The notes beneath the pieces were generated by a model. It searched no databases. It was not told the origin of the DNA and saw only the letters and a list, made by a program, of their open reading frames with translations. Made by a program: the position numbers and the translations under genes. DNA of 36,958 nucleotides, from assembly GCA_013151635.1 (NCBI GenBank), contig JAADHV010000074.1, positions 1 through 36,958 on the forward strand, read 5' to 3'. Every line of letters starts with the position of its first letter. Position 1 is the stretch's first letter. Shown one piece after another: positions 17,031 to 25,585 of the stretch. This DNA comes from Deltaproteobacteria bacterium (lineage in GTDB: Bacteria; Desulfobacterota; Desulfobacteria; Desulfobacterales; Desulfobacteraceae).

Positions 17031-18899
17031 TTAAATCCCCAATTTTTCCAGCACTCTTTTTTTGGGGATGCCGTCTTTATCATATTTTCTTAATTTATAA
17101 TACTTTTTAAGCATTGGCTCCAAGGGAACAAGCCTTTTTTTCGGATCGTCTTTCTGGGGTTCTAAAAGAAGTTTTTCCGGCAGGGTATCGTCTTTTTTCC
17201 GGATACCTTCATTTGTATTCATAAAACGTTCGAGAATATGTATTCTCTGCCCTGCTTTTAAAAATTCTCTTGAAGACAGATTAATGCCGGAAACCGCGGA
17301 AAAAAGTTTAGGATACAATGAAAAATCGACAAGGGAAAGGGCAATCCCTGAAAGGTTCTGCATTAAAAAGCGCAAAACAAAATGGGGTGTCATTCTTGTT
17401 AAAAAAGTTTCAAGAGTCAGGCCATACCCGGTAAACTGGCAGATATCCATTGAATTTACGGCAGCATAAATATTTTCAAAAAACATCACAAACTCAGGCT
17501 TTGCCCGGGTGGTGTCCGGTGCAAGCAAGCCAAGAAGATTTTCAAACCCCACAGGAAATGAAGACAGGTGGCAGGCCCCCCTGTTGGCGACAGCATATCC
17601 CAGGCCCTGTCCATATGCCCCCCTTGGATCATAACCAGCCATTTCAAGGCCTTTCACATGGATGGCAAAATTTTCCCCGCCAAATTTATTTGAAAGCGCC
17701 CTTGAACCCATTGCCATTTCCCTGCCAAAACCCTTAAGATGGGCAATATCGTTTAATGCCGCGACTATTTCTTTTTTTGATCCGAACCTGAGATCGGTTT
17801 CAATAAGCCCTTTCTGGGAGGCTTCCATAACCCATGCCAGGGTTCCTCCGGCAGATATTGTGTCAAGGCCTTTTTGATTGCAGATTTCATTAAACCTTGA
17901 AATATCATCTGGATCAAATATACCAAGGCTTGAACCCAGCAATGCCAGGGTTTCATATTCAGGCACATTGGTCTTTTTACCGTTAAACATCCCCTTGTGC
18001 CCGCAGAGTATGGAGCAAGGTTTGCAGGTATGGTGTTTTGTGTCATGATTTTCTTTAATGACCTCGCCTGTAATCTGAAAAGCTTTCGGGTGATTGCCAA
18101 AGGTGAAATTATTTACCGGCAGCATATTGTTCTTTATAATGGGGCCGGCATTGGCAGCCGTACCAAGTTGCCTCATCAGTAAAGACATATCGTTTCGGTT
18201 AATATACTTTTTTGCCCTGTTTTTAAGGTCTTTGAACCTGTCATTAAAAAACGGGACAACCTTGTAATGCCCTTTTGCGGCAGTAACCGCCTTAAGGTTT
18301 TTTGATCCCATGACAGCACCAAGTCCACCTCTTCCAAGATACCTGTTACCTGCTGCCACATTGGCAAACCTGACAAGGTTTTCGCCGGCAGGCCCTGTTA
18401 CAATAGCTTCATTATTTTTTTGACTGATTGCAGTCTGGGTATTCAGGATATCTTTTCCCCAGAGGTTTGAAGCATCACAAAATTCAACCTTGTCATTATG
18501 GATATTAACTATAACCGGTTTATCTGATCTGCCTTTCAGGATAATGCCGTCCCACCCGTTGGATTTGAGTTGACGTCCGAAAGAACCGCCACAGGAAGAA
18601 GAGCCGATAATCCCTGTAAGAGGTGATTTAAAAACCCCGTGGAACCGACCTGAACAAGGAGCGCCGGTTCCTGCAAGCACCCCTGTCATGATAATGATGA
18701 TATTGCCTTCGCCTAAAGGGTCTGTCCCCGGCTTAAGCCTGTCATAAAGCAATTTTAACCCTAGACCTTTTCCTCCAAGGTACATCCGCCTTAACTGATC
18801 TGAAATTACAAACATAGAAAAAGTCTTTAACGACAAATCAATTTCCAAAACCCTGTTAAACGGTCCTGGAGCTTCTTTTGAAGGCATAAGCGTCTCCAT
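17031..18899 (-). CDS. aor: Aldehyde:ferredoxin oxidoreductase (AOR family)
   Basis: A tungsten- or molybdenum-bispterin enzyme oxidising aldehydes to carboxylates with ferredoxin. The 622-residue length is normal. The N-terminal domain carries YLGGKGLGLKLLYD and TGAPCSGRFHGVFKSPLTG; GRGGLGAVMGSKNLKAV is the typical pterin-binding turn. The [4Fe-4S] ligands appear as Cys292, Cys295 and Cys299 (TCKPCSILCG) with Cys487 (SMDICQFTGY). A GGTGG site precedes the ATG. It lies 14 bp downstream of nikO and is the last gene of the nickel-transport operon, an unexpected pairing since AOR needs W/Mo, not nickel. The real substrate is unknown. Confidence 0.93.
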   Translation of the reverse strand: METLMPSKEAPGPFNRVLEIDLSLKTFSMFVISDQLRRMYLGGKGLGLKLLYDRLKPGTDPLGEGNIIIIMTGVLAGTGAPCSGRFHGVFKSPLTGIIGSSSCGGSFGRQLKSNGWDGIILKGRSDKPVIVNIHNDKVEFCDASNLWGKDILNTQTAISQKNNEAIVTGPAGENLVRFANVAAGNRYLGRGGLGAVMGSKNLKAVTAAKGHYKVVPFFNDRFKDLKNRAKKYINRNDMSLLMRQLGTAANAGPIIKNNMLPVNNFTFGNHPKAFQITGEVIKENHDTKHHTCKPCSILCGHKGMFNGKKTNVPEYETLALLGSSLGIFDPDDISRFNEICNQKGLDTISAGGTLAWVMEASQKGLIETDLRFGSKKEIVAALNDIAHLKGFGREMAMGSRALSNKFGGENFAIHVKGLEMAGYDPRGAYGQGLGYAVANRGACHLSSFPVGFENLLGLLAPDTTRAKPEFVMFFENIYAAVNSMDICQFTGYGLTLETFLTRMTPHFVLRFLMQNLSGIALSLVDFSLYPKLFSAVSGINLSSREFLKAGQRIHILERFMNTNEGIRKKDDTLPEKLLLEPQKDDPKKRLVPLEPMLKKYYKLRKYDKDGIPKKRVLEKLGI

Positions 18900-18913
18900 G
18901 ATTCCACCTTTTA

Positions 18914-19657
18914 TTATTTGTGGCTGTGAGGGTGTCCCCCGTGTTTGTGAACATGTTCATGCCGATGAATCTGCATATCGTCATCCGTCAGTATCCTGCC
19001 TTTTTCCATAGAAAATATTTTATCTGTCACAGCTTTAACAAAATCATACTCGTGTGAAATGACAAAATAGGATATATCAAGGCTGTTTAAGATATAAATC
19101 AATTTTTCCTTTACCTTGTTATCCAGACCGGCTGTTGGTTCGTCAAGCAGCAAAACCTCGGGTTCCATGGCAAGAACGGCAGCAAGAGCGACCAGGCGCT
19201 TTTGCCCGCCGGACAGCCTGTGGGTCACGCTTTGTTCAAAAACATGAATCCCAAGCCTTTTAAGGGTCTTTCTTGCGGCATCAATAGCGTCCTGGCGGGA
19301 AAATCCAAGGTTAAGAGGCCCGAATGCCACGTCTTCCAATACTGTGGGGCAGAACAATTGATCGTCAGAATCCTGGAACAACAAACCGATTTTGGAACGG
19401 ACCGGGATAAAGTCCTTTTCATGTTTTAATACTTTTCCAAATACCTTGACTATACCTGATTCAGGTTTGCAAAGGCCCATAATAGTATGCAGCAAAGTGG
19501 TCTTACCTGACCCGTTGGGGGCCATCATTCCTATCCTGTCTGAGTTTTTGATCTCAAGATCCAGGTGATCCAGAACCTTTATATCAGATCCGGGATAAGA
19601 ATATGAAATGTTTTCAAGCTTTATTACACTGGAAATATCCGTCACCTCTATACCCAT
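18914..19657 (-). CDS. nikO: Nickel/cobalt ECF transporter ATPase NikO
   Basis: The ABC ATPase that powers the ECF metal importer. It has Walker A (APNGSGKTT), the Q-loop region LFQDSDDQLFCPTVLEDVAFGP, signature LSGGQKRLVALAAVL, Walker B (VLLLDEPTAGLD) and the switch His (VISHEYDF). The pattern is that of CbiO/NikO. Its 247-residue chain ends in an extreme histidine tail, with eight His among the last 18 residues, which could bind or buffer metal. The start overlaps the nikQ end by 10 bp. Nickel rather than cobalt is inferred from the NikK/NikL partners. Confidence 0.92.
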   Translation of the reverse strand: MGIEVTDISSVIKLENISYSYPGSDIKVLDHLDLEIKNSDRIGMMAPNGSGKTTLLHTIMGLCKPESGIVKVFGKVLKHEKDFIPVRSKIGLLFQDSDDQLFCPTVLEDVAFGPLNLGFSRQDAIDAARKTLKRLGIHVFEQSVTHRLSGGQKRLVALAAVLAMEPEVLLLDEPTAGLDNKVKEKLIYILNSLDISYFVISHEYDFVKAVTDKIFSMEKGRILTDDDMQIHRHEHVHKHGGHPHSHK

Positions 19658-20403
19658 ATAATTTCAAGTATGACAAGGCTTAAGCCTGCCGTTAAAATAC
19701 ACGTTAAAAAAATTGAGTTTAATCTATTTGGCTGGTAAACGTCAAGGGTATGGAATTTTTGATTGAATCCGCGGCACAGCATGGCCTGGTACACTCTTTG
19801 GGCTCGTATCGATGCCCGGACAAAGAGCATGCCGACAAGATAGGCAAATGTTTTATAAGAATGCATATTGGTCCCGGGGCTGAACCCCCGGAATTTTGCA
19901 GCCCGCAAAAGCCTTTTATATTCTTCCTCAATCACGGCAATATAACGATAAGACATCAACAAAAGAAAAACCATCTTGTCCGGAACGCAGAGTTTATGCA
20001 GACCATTGCCAAGGGAGGCAATGGTCATTGTGGCAATAAGGGCTGTGAATATAAGCAGTATGGTAATTGATTTAATGGTGATCTTTAAACATAACATCAC
20101 GCCTGGGCCAGCTATTTTCAACCAGTGATACTGGTATATAATTTTTCCTTCAAATGTTACAGGAAGGATGATCCAGATCATCAAGAGAAACCAGAAAACC
20201 GGCTTTAACCGCTTAATGACATCCTGTAAATTTAACCGGGCCATTGTGATTAAAATGGCTGAAATCATAAAATAGAGTATTGCAATGTAAATATTATCAC
20301 AAAGTGCCGCAGCAAAAGAAAGTACAATTGAAGCAATGATTCTTATTTTAGGATCAACCTGATGGATCAGGGAATGGCCTGATGCAAATTTTTCTTCTAT
20401 CAT
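19648..20403 (-). CDS. nikQ: ECF transporter transmembrane protein NikQ/CbiQ
   Basis: The energy-coupling T-component linking the ATPase to the substrate-binding membrane protein. At 251 residues it has several membrane segments, an LIHQVDPKIRIIASIVLSFA N-terminus and the cytoplasmic coupling-helix motifs RAAKFRGF and RAQRVYQAMLCRGF, matching the conserved A-R-G signatures of this family. It follows nikL with a single base between stop and ATG and overlaps nikO. Confidence 0.92.
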   Translation of the reverse strand: MIEEKFASGHSLIHQVDPKIRIIASIVLSFAAALCDNIYIAILYFMISAILITMARLNLQDVIKRLKPVFWFLLMIWIILPVTFEGKIIYQYHWLKIAGPGVMLCLKITIKSITILLIFTALIATMTIASLGNGLHKLCVPDKMVFLLLMSYRYIAVIEEEYKRLLRAAKFRGFSPGTNMHSYKTFAYLVGMLFVRASIRAQRVYQAMLCRGFNQKFHTLDVYQPNRLNSIFLTCILTAGLSLVILEIIWV

Positions 20404-20404
20404 T

Positions 20405-20887
20405 TCAGCTTTTTTTCCTTTTTAAAAACTTTGCAGACAAGCCTAAAAGGAAAATAATAAAAATACCCCCGATTATTTTATAAACAGACGGTGCTTTTTC
20501 AAGTTCTTCTTTTTTTTCCATTTCCTTTTTAATATCTTTTTTCGACGGGGTTGATATCAGTTCTTCTTTGGAAAGTCTCCATTCAGCATGATGGCCAGGT
20601 CCTGCATCAAGCTTCAGGACAAGATCCGAATCAATTTTCTCAGGGATTTTAAACGAATAATGCCCTTTTCTATCTGTTACCCCTTTCCGGACAACCTTGT
20701 TCTTTTCATCAACAACCGTTATGGAGCAATTTTGAGCCCAACTTTTTGAACCAAAACTGCTTTCCGTATGTATCATGCCGTCTTCCACCCATGCAAAAAT
20801 AATCACCCTGTGGGCAAAAGCCTGGCTTACAGGGAGTAAAACCAGGATAAAACTTAAAATAACTATATATTTCATTTTTATTTTCAT
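20405..20887 (-). CDS. nikL: NikL-type accessory membrane protein of nickel ECF transporter
   Basis: A 160-residue protein with a signal peptide ending near AFA-HRVIIFAW, a beta-rich carboxypeptidase-regulatory-like domain (SITVVDEKNKVVRKGVTDRKG...YSF), a lysine/glutamate-rich linker and a C-terminal membrane helix (about 135-153) followed by KRKKS. This fits NikL, the extra component proposed for the NikKMLQO class of nickel importers in place of NikN. His26 at the mature N-terminus and the HH pair in GPGHHAEW are possible metal ligands. Its start overlaps the nikM stop in an ATGA. Confidence 0.82.
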   Translation of the reverse strand: MKIKMKYIVILSFILVLLPVSQAFAHRVIIFAWVEDGMIHTESSFGSKSWAQNCSITVVDEKNKVVRKGVTDRKGHYSFKIPEKIDSDLVLKLDAGPGHHAEWRLSKEELISTPSKKDIKKEMEKKEELEKAPSVYKIIGGIFIIFLLGLSAKFLKRKKS

Positions 20888-21489
20888 TTTTTCTTTACCG
20901 GTAAAATTTCAGGATATACTTTTAAAAGGAAAGTGACACAGAATCCTGTCACAATACCTTCGATAATCATCACGGGGATGTGGGCCGTTATAATAGTAAG
21001 GCTTGTTTCAAGAAAGTTCTTATCCGTGAACCACAACGCCAGCCCAAGCAGCAAAGATGAAATCAATATAGCAAACATGCCTGCTAAAAAACCTCCAAGA
21101 AATGTAAGTTTTGGAGATTTTCCAATCATTGGCAAAAAAAGATAATGCACCATGACAGCCGGGAAAGCCATCACTACGACATTAACGCCCAAAGCTGTCA
21201 GGCCGCCATATTGAAAAAAGACCGATTGCAAAAGCAATGCCGTCAGGATTGCCGGTATTGCAGCAAATCCAAGCAGCAATCCGACAATCCCGTTTAAAAT
21301 CAGGTGGACACTCGAAGGCCCTATATTGATATGGATCAATGATGCCACAAAAAAAGCCGACGACAAAATAGCCACATGGACGATTCGATCGTAATCAATT
21401 TTTTTTAAACCTATTGCGGTTCCGGCAACAGCCATGGCTGCACCGGAGATTAATACCGGGCCAGAAAGGATTCCCTCTGAAATATGCAT
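20884..21489 (-). CDS. nikM: Nickel/cobalt ECF substrate-binding component NikM/CbiM
   Basis: The metal-binding membrane subunit of the importer. I start it at 21489 so that the protein begins Met-His-Ile-Ser-Glu-Gly. In NikM/CbiM structures the N-terminal amine and His2 coordinate the metal, so the eight-residue upstream extension is rejected. GGAGA sits 7 bases before this ATG. The 201-residue product has about six or seven membrane segments and the conserved HINIGPSSVHLILNGIVGLLLG helix with further histidines. It begins 1 bp after nikK. Confidence 0.94.
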   Translation of the reverse strand: MHISEGILSGPVLISGAAMAVAGTAIGLKKIDYDRIVHVAILSSAFFVASLIHINIGPSSVHLILNGIVGLLLGFAAIPAILTALLLQSVFFQYGGLTALGVNVVVMAFPAVMVHYLFLPMIGKSPKLTFLGGFLAGMFAILISSLLLGLALWFTDKNFLETSLTIITAHIPVMIIEGIVTGFCVTFLLKVYPEILPVKKK

Positions 21490-21490
21490 A

Positions 21491-22267
21491 TTATTTCTCC
21501 TGCCACTTCTCAAATTTCACCCACAATATCGCCCCAAGCTCTATCTCCTTTTCCTGATTATCATGCATTATTTTTTTATCAGATGTGTTTAAAGCGGCAA
21601 ACCCCCACCAGCCGGCAGCAGGTGTTGCATATGTGAATACACCGTTTTTATCAGCCTTTATGGTCTGGGTTAACATATAATCCGTGGGCGCATGGACTTT
21701 TTTATCCTTGTTATAATATTCCACCTCAACTTCTGCAAAGGGCACAACCTTGCCGTCAAGTTTTACAATACCCTGGAACACGTTTCCTGCATAAAGACCA
21801 AAAGGTTTTGATAAAGGAACAATTTCAGTTTTAAGCCCAATCTCGCTGTCCCAGCCATCATCATTTCCAAAGGCGGCCACTATGGTTTTTGAATAATGAA
21901 CAATAAAATGATCCTCAGCAGGTTCCCAATAGGGTTCAGGTTCCATGACAAAAGTGTAGGCCCCGGGTCTTTTGATTGTATACGTGGTTTTCCAGGCTTT
22001 ATGACCCATTATCTTTATCTCTTGAAGCTTGTCTTTTAAATCCTGTTTTTTCCCATCTTTGACCACAAAAAAGTCCTCAGGCTTGGCAAGAACCATTCCG
22101 TTCATCTCAAAGGGATGGGAAAAAGAAAGCCGGACATCAATTTTTTTTGAATCATTTTGCATGACCATATTATCTGAAGGTATAACCATCCCGAAATGGG
22201 CAAAAGCAAGGTCCAAAGAAGAACATAATATTAAAAGTACAGCGCAGAACAATTTAAAACATTTCAT
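21491..22267 (-). CDS. nikK: NikK-type periplasmic DUF4198 protein
   Basis: A secreted 258-residue protein starting at the ATG at 22267, preceded by GAGGAG. It has a signal peptide ending at [13 protein letters not shown]. The mature chain is beta-rich with the DUF4198 pattern: [34 protein letters not shown] and [31 protein letters not shown]. NikK proteins accompany NikML in predicted nickel ECF systems and probably capture or present the metal outside the membrane. His at the mature N-terminus may be a ligand. First gene of nikKMLQO-aor. Confidence 0.87.
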   Translation of the reverse strand: MKCFKLFCAVLLILCSSLDLAFAHFGMVIPSDNMVMQNDSKKIDVRLSFSHPFEMNGMVLAKPEDFFVVKDGKKQDLKDKLQEIKIMGHKAWKTTYTIKRPGAYTFVMEPEPYWEPAEDHFIVHYSKTIVAAFGNDDGWDSEIGLKTEIVPLSKPFGLYAGNVFQGIVKLDGKVVPFAEVEVEYYNKDKKVHAPTDYMLTQTIKADKNGVFTYATPAAGWWGFAALNTSDKKIMHDNQEKEIELGAILWVKFEKWQEK

Positions 22268-22280
22268 AGCAAGTCTCCTC

Positions 22281-22343
22281 AAAAATAAAAAAACCACAAA
22301 AGGTGCCGGTATTCTTTTCCCGGTGTTTCAACCTTCGTGGTTT
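22281..22343 (-). promoter_or_regulatory. Terminator-like hairpin in the nikK leader (putative attenuator)
   Basis: On the minus strand AAACCAC (plus 22337-22343) pairs with GTGGTTT (plus 22291-22297), extended by AAGGT/ACCTT and an inner CCGG/CCGG. It is followed directly by a T-rich run (plus 22281-22293, one A interrupting). It ends just before the nikK ribosome-binding site. This has the form of an intrinsic terminator inside a 5' leader, suggesting metal- or translation-dependent attenuation. No known riboswitch core is recognised. Confidence 0.55.
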
Positions 22344-22371
22344 ATATTGTATATTAATTTTTTTATTTTTC

Positions 22372-22389
22372 TTCAGACTTCTGTCTGAA
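22372..22389. promoter_or_regulatory. Perfect 7-bp palindrome next to a TATAAT box upstream of nikK
   Basis: TTCAGAC-TTCT-GTCTGAA is an exact inverted repeat. On the minus strand it begins one base after TATAAT (plus 22390-22395), so it would cover the transcription start of nikKMLQO-aor, a classic repressor position. A TTGACA at plus 22422-22427 is too far (26 bases) to pair with that -10, so the promoter itself is uncertain. The half-site does not look like the NikR sites I know. Confidence 0.5.
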
Positions 22390-22437
22390 ATTATATTTTT
22401 ACTATCTTTTTAAACCGCATCTGTCAATGGATAAAAT

Positions 22438-22490
22438 AAAAAAAGCCAACTGTACTGTTCAGGCCGGGCTTAAACCTGGCCGGCCTGAAC
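22438..22490 (-). terminator. Candidate terminator after the ydbL-like gene
   Basis: GTTCAGGCCGG (22457-22467) and CCGGCCTGAAC (22480-22490) are perfect 11-bp inverted arms around a 12-base loop, 17 bp past the stop of the ydbL-like gene. On the minus strand a run of seven T follows, but only after 12 bases, which is longer than ideal for intrinsic termination. Confidence 0.5.
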
Positions 22491-22507
22491 ATGAAAGACA
22501 ATAAGAT

Positions 22508-22879
22508 TTACTTTTTTATCCACTTGCCACCTGGATCTTGAAAAAATTGCCCTGGCTTTGCCTTTTGAGCCTTCCTTTTCGCCTGGACTTTTTCAACAAC
22601 TTCCACCGAGGTATTCTGCTGTTTTGCAAAATACGTGTAAATGGCTTTTCTATCTTTATTCTCGGCTGCAATCACATCTTCTTTTGCCTTTGTGCTTGTG
22701 ACAAAGCCAAGATAACCCCTGTTATTTTCTCCGATAATACCTTTTGATTTTAAATCGGCAATCACGGGCAGACGATTTTTCATTCTCTGTTTAATTCCGG
22801 CACCAAGTGCAAACTGGGATGAAATAATCAAGCAGCCAACCAGCAGAATATGTATTTTAATAATATTGCGAATATTCAT
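22508..22879 (-). CDS. ydbL: YdbL-family (DUF1318) periplasmic protein
   Basis: A 123-residue secreted protein with a signal peptide ending near FALGAG. The mature part shows the YdbL/DUF1318 layout: RMKNRLPVIADLKSKGIIGE, NNRGYLGFV, a central AAENKDRKAIYTYFAKQQNTS, and a C-terminal GKWIKK. In E. coli YdbL works with YdbH and YnbE in envelope lipid homeostasis, acting as an accessory factor. Here the three genes are in the same order. AGGAGGAAGT sits just before its ATG, 8 bp after the upstream lipoprotein gene. Confidence 0.85.
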   Translation of the reverse strand: MNIRNIIKIHILLVGCLIISSQFALGAGIKQRMKNRLPVIADLKSKGIIGENNRGYLGFVTSTKAKEDVIAAENKDRKAIYTYFAKQQNTSVEVVEKVQAKRKAQKAKPGQFFQDPGGKWIKK

Positions 22880-22887
22880 ACTTCCTC

Positions 22888-23121
22888 CTATTTTTCTATT
22901 TTGTTTTCAGCAGCTTCAAGGTCATCAAAAAAGTTATCCAGGGCTTTTTCCACCCTGATATTAATATCTATAGTGATATGAATAGGTTCAACTTTGATGG
23001 GTTTTATTTCAACCTCATGGCTTGTTTTAATAGGCTTAATATCAATTTCATGACTGGTCTGGCAACCTGCGAAAATAAAAAACACAAGGAACAATGCGAT
23101 GAAAATCAATTTTCTGGTCAT
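22888..23121 (-). CDS. ynbE: YnbE-like outer-membrane lipoprotein
   Basis: A 77-residue lipoprotein with signal peptide and lipobox FAGC (Cys20). The mature chain contains two copies of an 11-residue unit (TSHEIDIKPIK and TSHEVEIKPIK) followed by the VEPIHITIDINIRVEKALDNF segment. That segment resembles the YnbE pattern of a beta strand that templates onto YdbH. YnbE is proposed to complete the YdbH bridge at the outer membrane. It sits between ydbH and ydbL as in E. coli. The tandem unit makes it a little longer than typical YnbE. AAGGAGAG precedes the ATG. Confidence 0.82.
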   Translation of the reverse strand: MTRKLIFIALFLVFFIFAGCQTSHEIDIKPIKTSHEVEIKPIKVEPIHITIDINIRVEKALDNFFDDLEAAENKIEK

Positions 23122-23134
23122 ACGCTCTCCTTTT

Positions 23135-25585
23135 TTAATTAAATATTGATTTTAATTTATTACCAAATTTTATTACTTCATTAAAGGGAAGTTTTAAATT
23201 TACATCAAGTTTCATACCTTCAAATTCAGAACCCCGGCTCGATGAATCCACCCGGACAAAGCCCCCAACCTCCTTTCGAAACTCAAAGGGCAGGACTTTT
23301 GCAGGCTTTCCATCTAATTGCATATGGACATCAAGATTGTCTTCAAAGGAGTTAAAAACAAGTTTTGCCCATTTAAAATCAAAGTCTTTCAATGCCTCCC
23401 TGGCAAGATCAAGCTGGGCAAACTGGGGAGCATTCATTGGAATACCGGCGGTAATTTTTTCCTGTTTTCCAATGACCAATTTCCCACCGCTGCCAGGGGT
23501 TGAAAACAAGAATCCATTGTCAAACGATATATTGCCGTTTGAGTACACGACAGGGATCCTGCCGTTTAATGTTCCCGTTCCCTCAGAATGGAAAGCCCCC
23601 ATCTGTTTTAAAAGCTGGTTTAATTCCAGGCGGTCACAATAAAGGGTTAAAGAATATGTATTGTTCTCCTGTGGGAACCGGATGGATTCCGTTGAGACAA
23701 GCCCGTTACACCACTTGAACCTGATATTTTCAATAAGTATTGATTTCGCATCTTCAATGGTAAACCGGACCTTTGCATCTTTTATTTTGATCTTGTTTAC
23801 TTTAATTGAATCAATGCTTAAAATCCGGCCCGGCACACTTCTGGGCACCATCATGTCATTTATGTCCACGATTGTATTTATTCCTTCGGCCGCAAGGTTC
23901 ATATCCGGCATGGTGATTCTTCCGTCATTTATTTTAAGGTTCATGGAAGTTTTAAGCTTATGGTTCAAAAATTTTGCCTTGCCGCTGGCAGCGGCTGTCG
24001 CATCAATATCCGCCTTTTGAAGCTCTTTGGGAATCAGTTTTCCAAGGTTCTTGAAACTTAGTTTAAAAGGATTTATCTTAAAGGCGGCAAATGCGTAAAA
24101 ATCTTTTTTGAATCCAATGGTGGAGTCAAATTGAGTTTTAGCATCAGGAAGTGTTTTAAAGATCACGCTTCCGTTTATCTTAAATTCTTTTGAATCAGTC
24201 TGGAATATTCTGCCCTTTGTGCTGAAGCTGTATTTATTATATAATGAAATATCCGGGACAAAATACTTCCCATATTTTTTTTTAAAAGGTTCGGGATATC
24301 GGATCGGGATTTCAATTTTGATGCCGGAAACATTTAAAGACGGCAAGGTTGAATCCATTGGATCGGATTGAACCCTGATATTTTCTGCATTTAATGATAA
24401 TTTTGAGCTTAATCCGCTCCCCTGATCTGAAAAATCCGCCACAAAATCCGAACTTAATTTCATATTCTTAAAGCTTAAACTTTCTTTTTGGTTCCGGATC
24501 CTGCCTTTTTTTATGCCAAGGGTTATTTTTCCTTTATTCTTTAAAGGGCTACCGCTTATCCAGGCATTGAACTCAGGTTCTCTTATATTTGCAAAATTTG
24601 AGTCGTAATAAATTTTAACAGCTTTTATTTTACTGTTTTTTAATCGCAAATCAAAGTCAGGGTAATTTTTTTCACCCCGGTTCAAATTAAGATTCAAGAC
24701 GTATTCCATCCTGGTTGCAGACAGCAGATTATTGGATATGTCAAAGGTGCCGTTTGCACTTATTTTTTGATCATTTATTAAAACAATTGTGGAAAAATCT
24801 TTAACAACTGCTTCAATGGGTTTTATAAAACCAATCCTGGATATATTTAATTTCCATTTTTTTGAAACATCTGATGATTCAAGACTAAAATCAACAGGGC
24901 CTGTTAATTGCACCCCATTTATTTTTTTTGAAATAAATGGAATGATATACCCTGAATCAAAAGATTTGCCTTCAATCTTCACAAATTTTATCCCTTTATT
25001 GATATCATAGGTGACAAAGGTATAAAATTTTTCACCAAAAGGGTAAACCATGGTAGTTACAAAAATTTTCCCATCCTTTTTGTTAATGGTGGACAAGACA
25101 TCAAAAGGAATTAAAAATTCCTTATTCAAGACGTCCAGGAATATTCTTGCATTCTTCAGAACAATTTTTCCAGGCAGAAAAGATAAATCAGGCTTGCCTG
25201 CATGGTCCCCAGGTGTTCCAGGCAGGTTGAATCCCCGGATTTTAATTTGATTGTTCTCATCTATGCCTGCATGAATTTGCAGGCCTGATATAGTCACTTT
25301 GTTTATATGAACAGATGATATGCTTTTAATATCATAATCAATGTTTACAGAATCAATTGAAATTGCATCGGTGATTCGGATTTTAGAAATAAATGTGTTA
25401 ACAAACCCTATTTTCTGTATATTAAATTCAACATCAGCAGAATTTAAAAATTGCGGCAATCTTTTTTCAATCTGTGACTCCACAATAGTTGGAAGATTGA
25501 TAAATAAAAAAAACAAAGCTATTGTGAGCACGAGGCAAAGCCATGAAATTATTTTTATGATTTTTTTAAAAAGCATTTTTAACAT
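23135..25585 (-). CDS. ydbH: YdbH-like AsmA-family intermembrane lipid-transport protein
   Basis: An 816-residue protein anchored by one N-terminal membrane helix (about 10-29), followed by a long beta-rich periplasmic region of the AsmA/TAM type expected to form a hydrophobic groove for phospholipids between membranes. The C-terminal part (FNSFEDNLDVHMQLDGKP, VRVDSSSRGSEFEGMKLDVN, LPFNEVIKFG) matches the YdbH C-terminal domain, and ynbE- and ydbL-like genes follow, which makes the assignment strong. The first ATG (25585) lies inside the rhomboid gene; a second at 25576 is possible. Membrane homeostasis is the inferred role. Confidence 0.87.
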   Translation of the reverse strand: MLKMLFKKIIKIISWLCLVLTIALFFLFINLPTIVESQIEKRLPQFLNSADVEFNIQKIGFVNTFISKIRITDAISIDSVNIDYDIKSISSVHINKVTISGLQIHAGIDENNQIKIRGFNLPGTPGDHAGKPDLSFLPGKIVLKNARIFLDVLNKEFLIPFDVLSTINKKDGKIFVTTMVYPFGEKFYTFVTYDINKGIKFVKIEGKSFDSGYIIPFISKKINGVQLTGPVDFSLESSDVSKKWKLNISRIGFIKPIEAVVKDFSTIVLINDQKISANGTFDISNNLLSATRMEYVLNLNLNRGEKNYPDFDLRLKNSKIKAVKIYYDSNFANIREPEFNAWISGSPLKNKGKITLGIKKGRIRNQKESLSFKNMKLSSDFVADFSDQGSGLSSKLSLNAENIRVQSDPMDSTLPSLNVSGIKIEIPIRYPEPFKKKYGKYFVPDISLYNKYSFSTKGRIFQTDSKEFKINGSVIFKTLPDAKTQFDSTIGFKKDFYAFAAFKINPFKLSFKNLGKLIPKELQKADIDATAAASGKAKFLNHKLKTSMNLKINDGRITMPDMNLAAEGINTIVDINDMMVPRSVPGRILSIDSIKVNKIKIKDAKVRFTIEDAKSILIENIRFKWCNGLVSTESIRFPQENNTYSLTLYCDRLELNQLLKQMGAFHSEGTGTLNGRIPVVYSNGNISFDNGFLFSTPGSGGKLVIGKQEKITAGIPMNAPQFAQLDLAREALKDFDFKWAKLVFNSFEDNLDVHMQLDGKPAKVLPFEFRKEVGGFVRVDSSSRGSEFEGMKLDVNLKLPFNEVIKFGNKLKSIFN

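Noticed and set aside
22268-22507. A cobalamin or known nickel/cobalt riboswitch before nikK
   Set aside because: No B12-box-like conserved core is recognised and the leader is too short; only hairpins and an inverted repeat can be supported.
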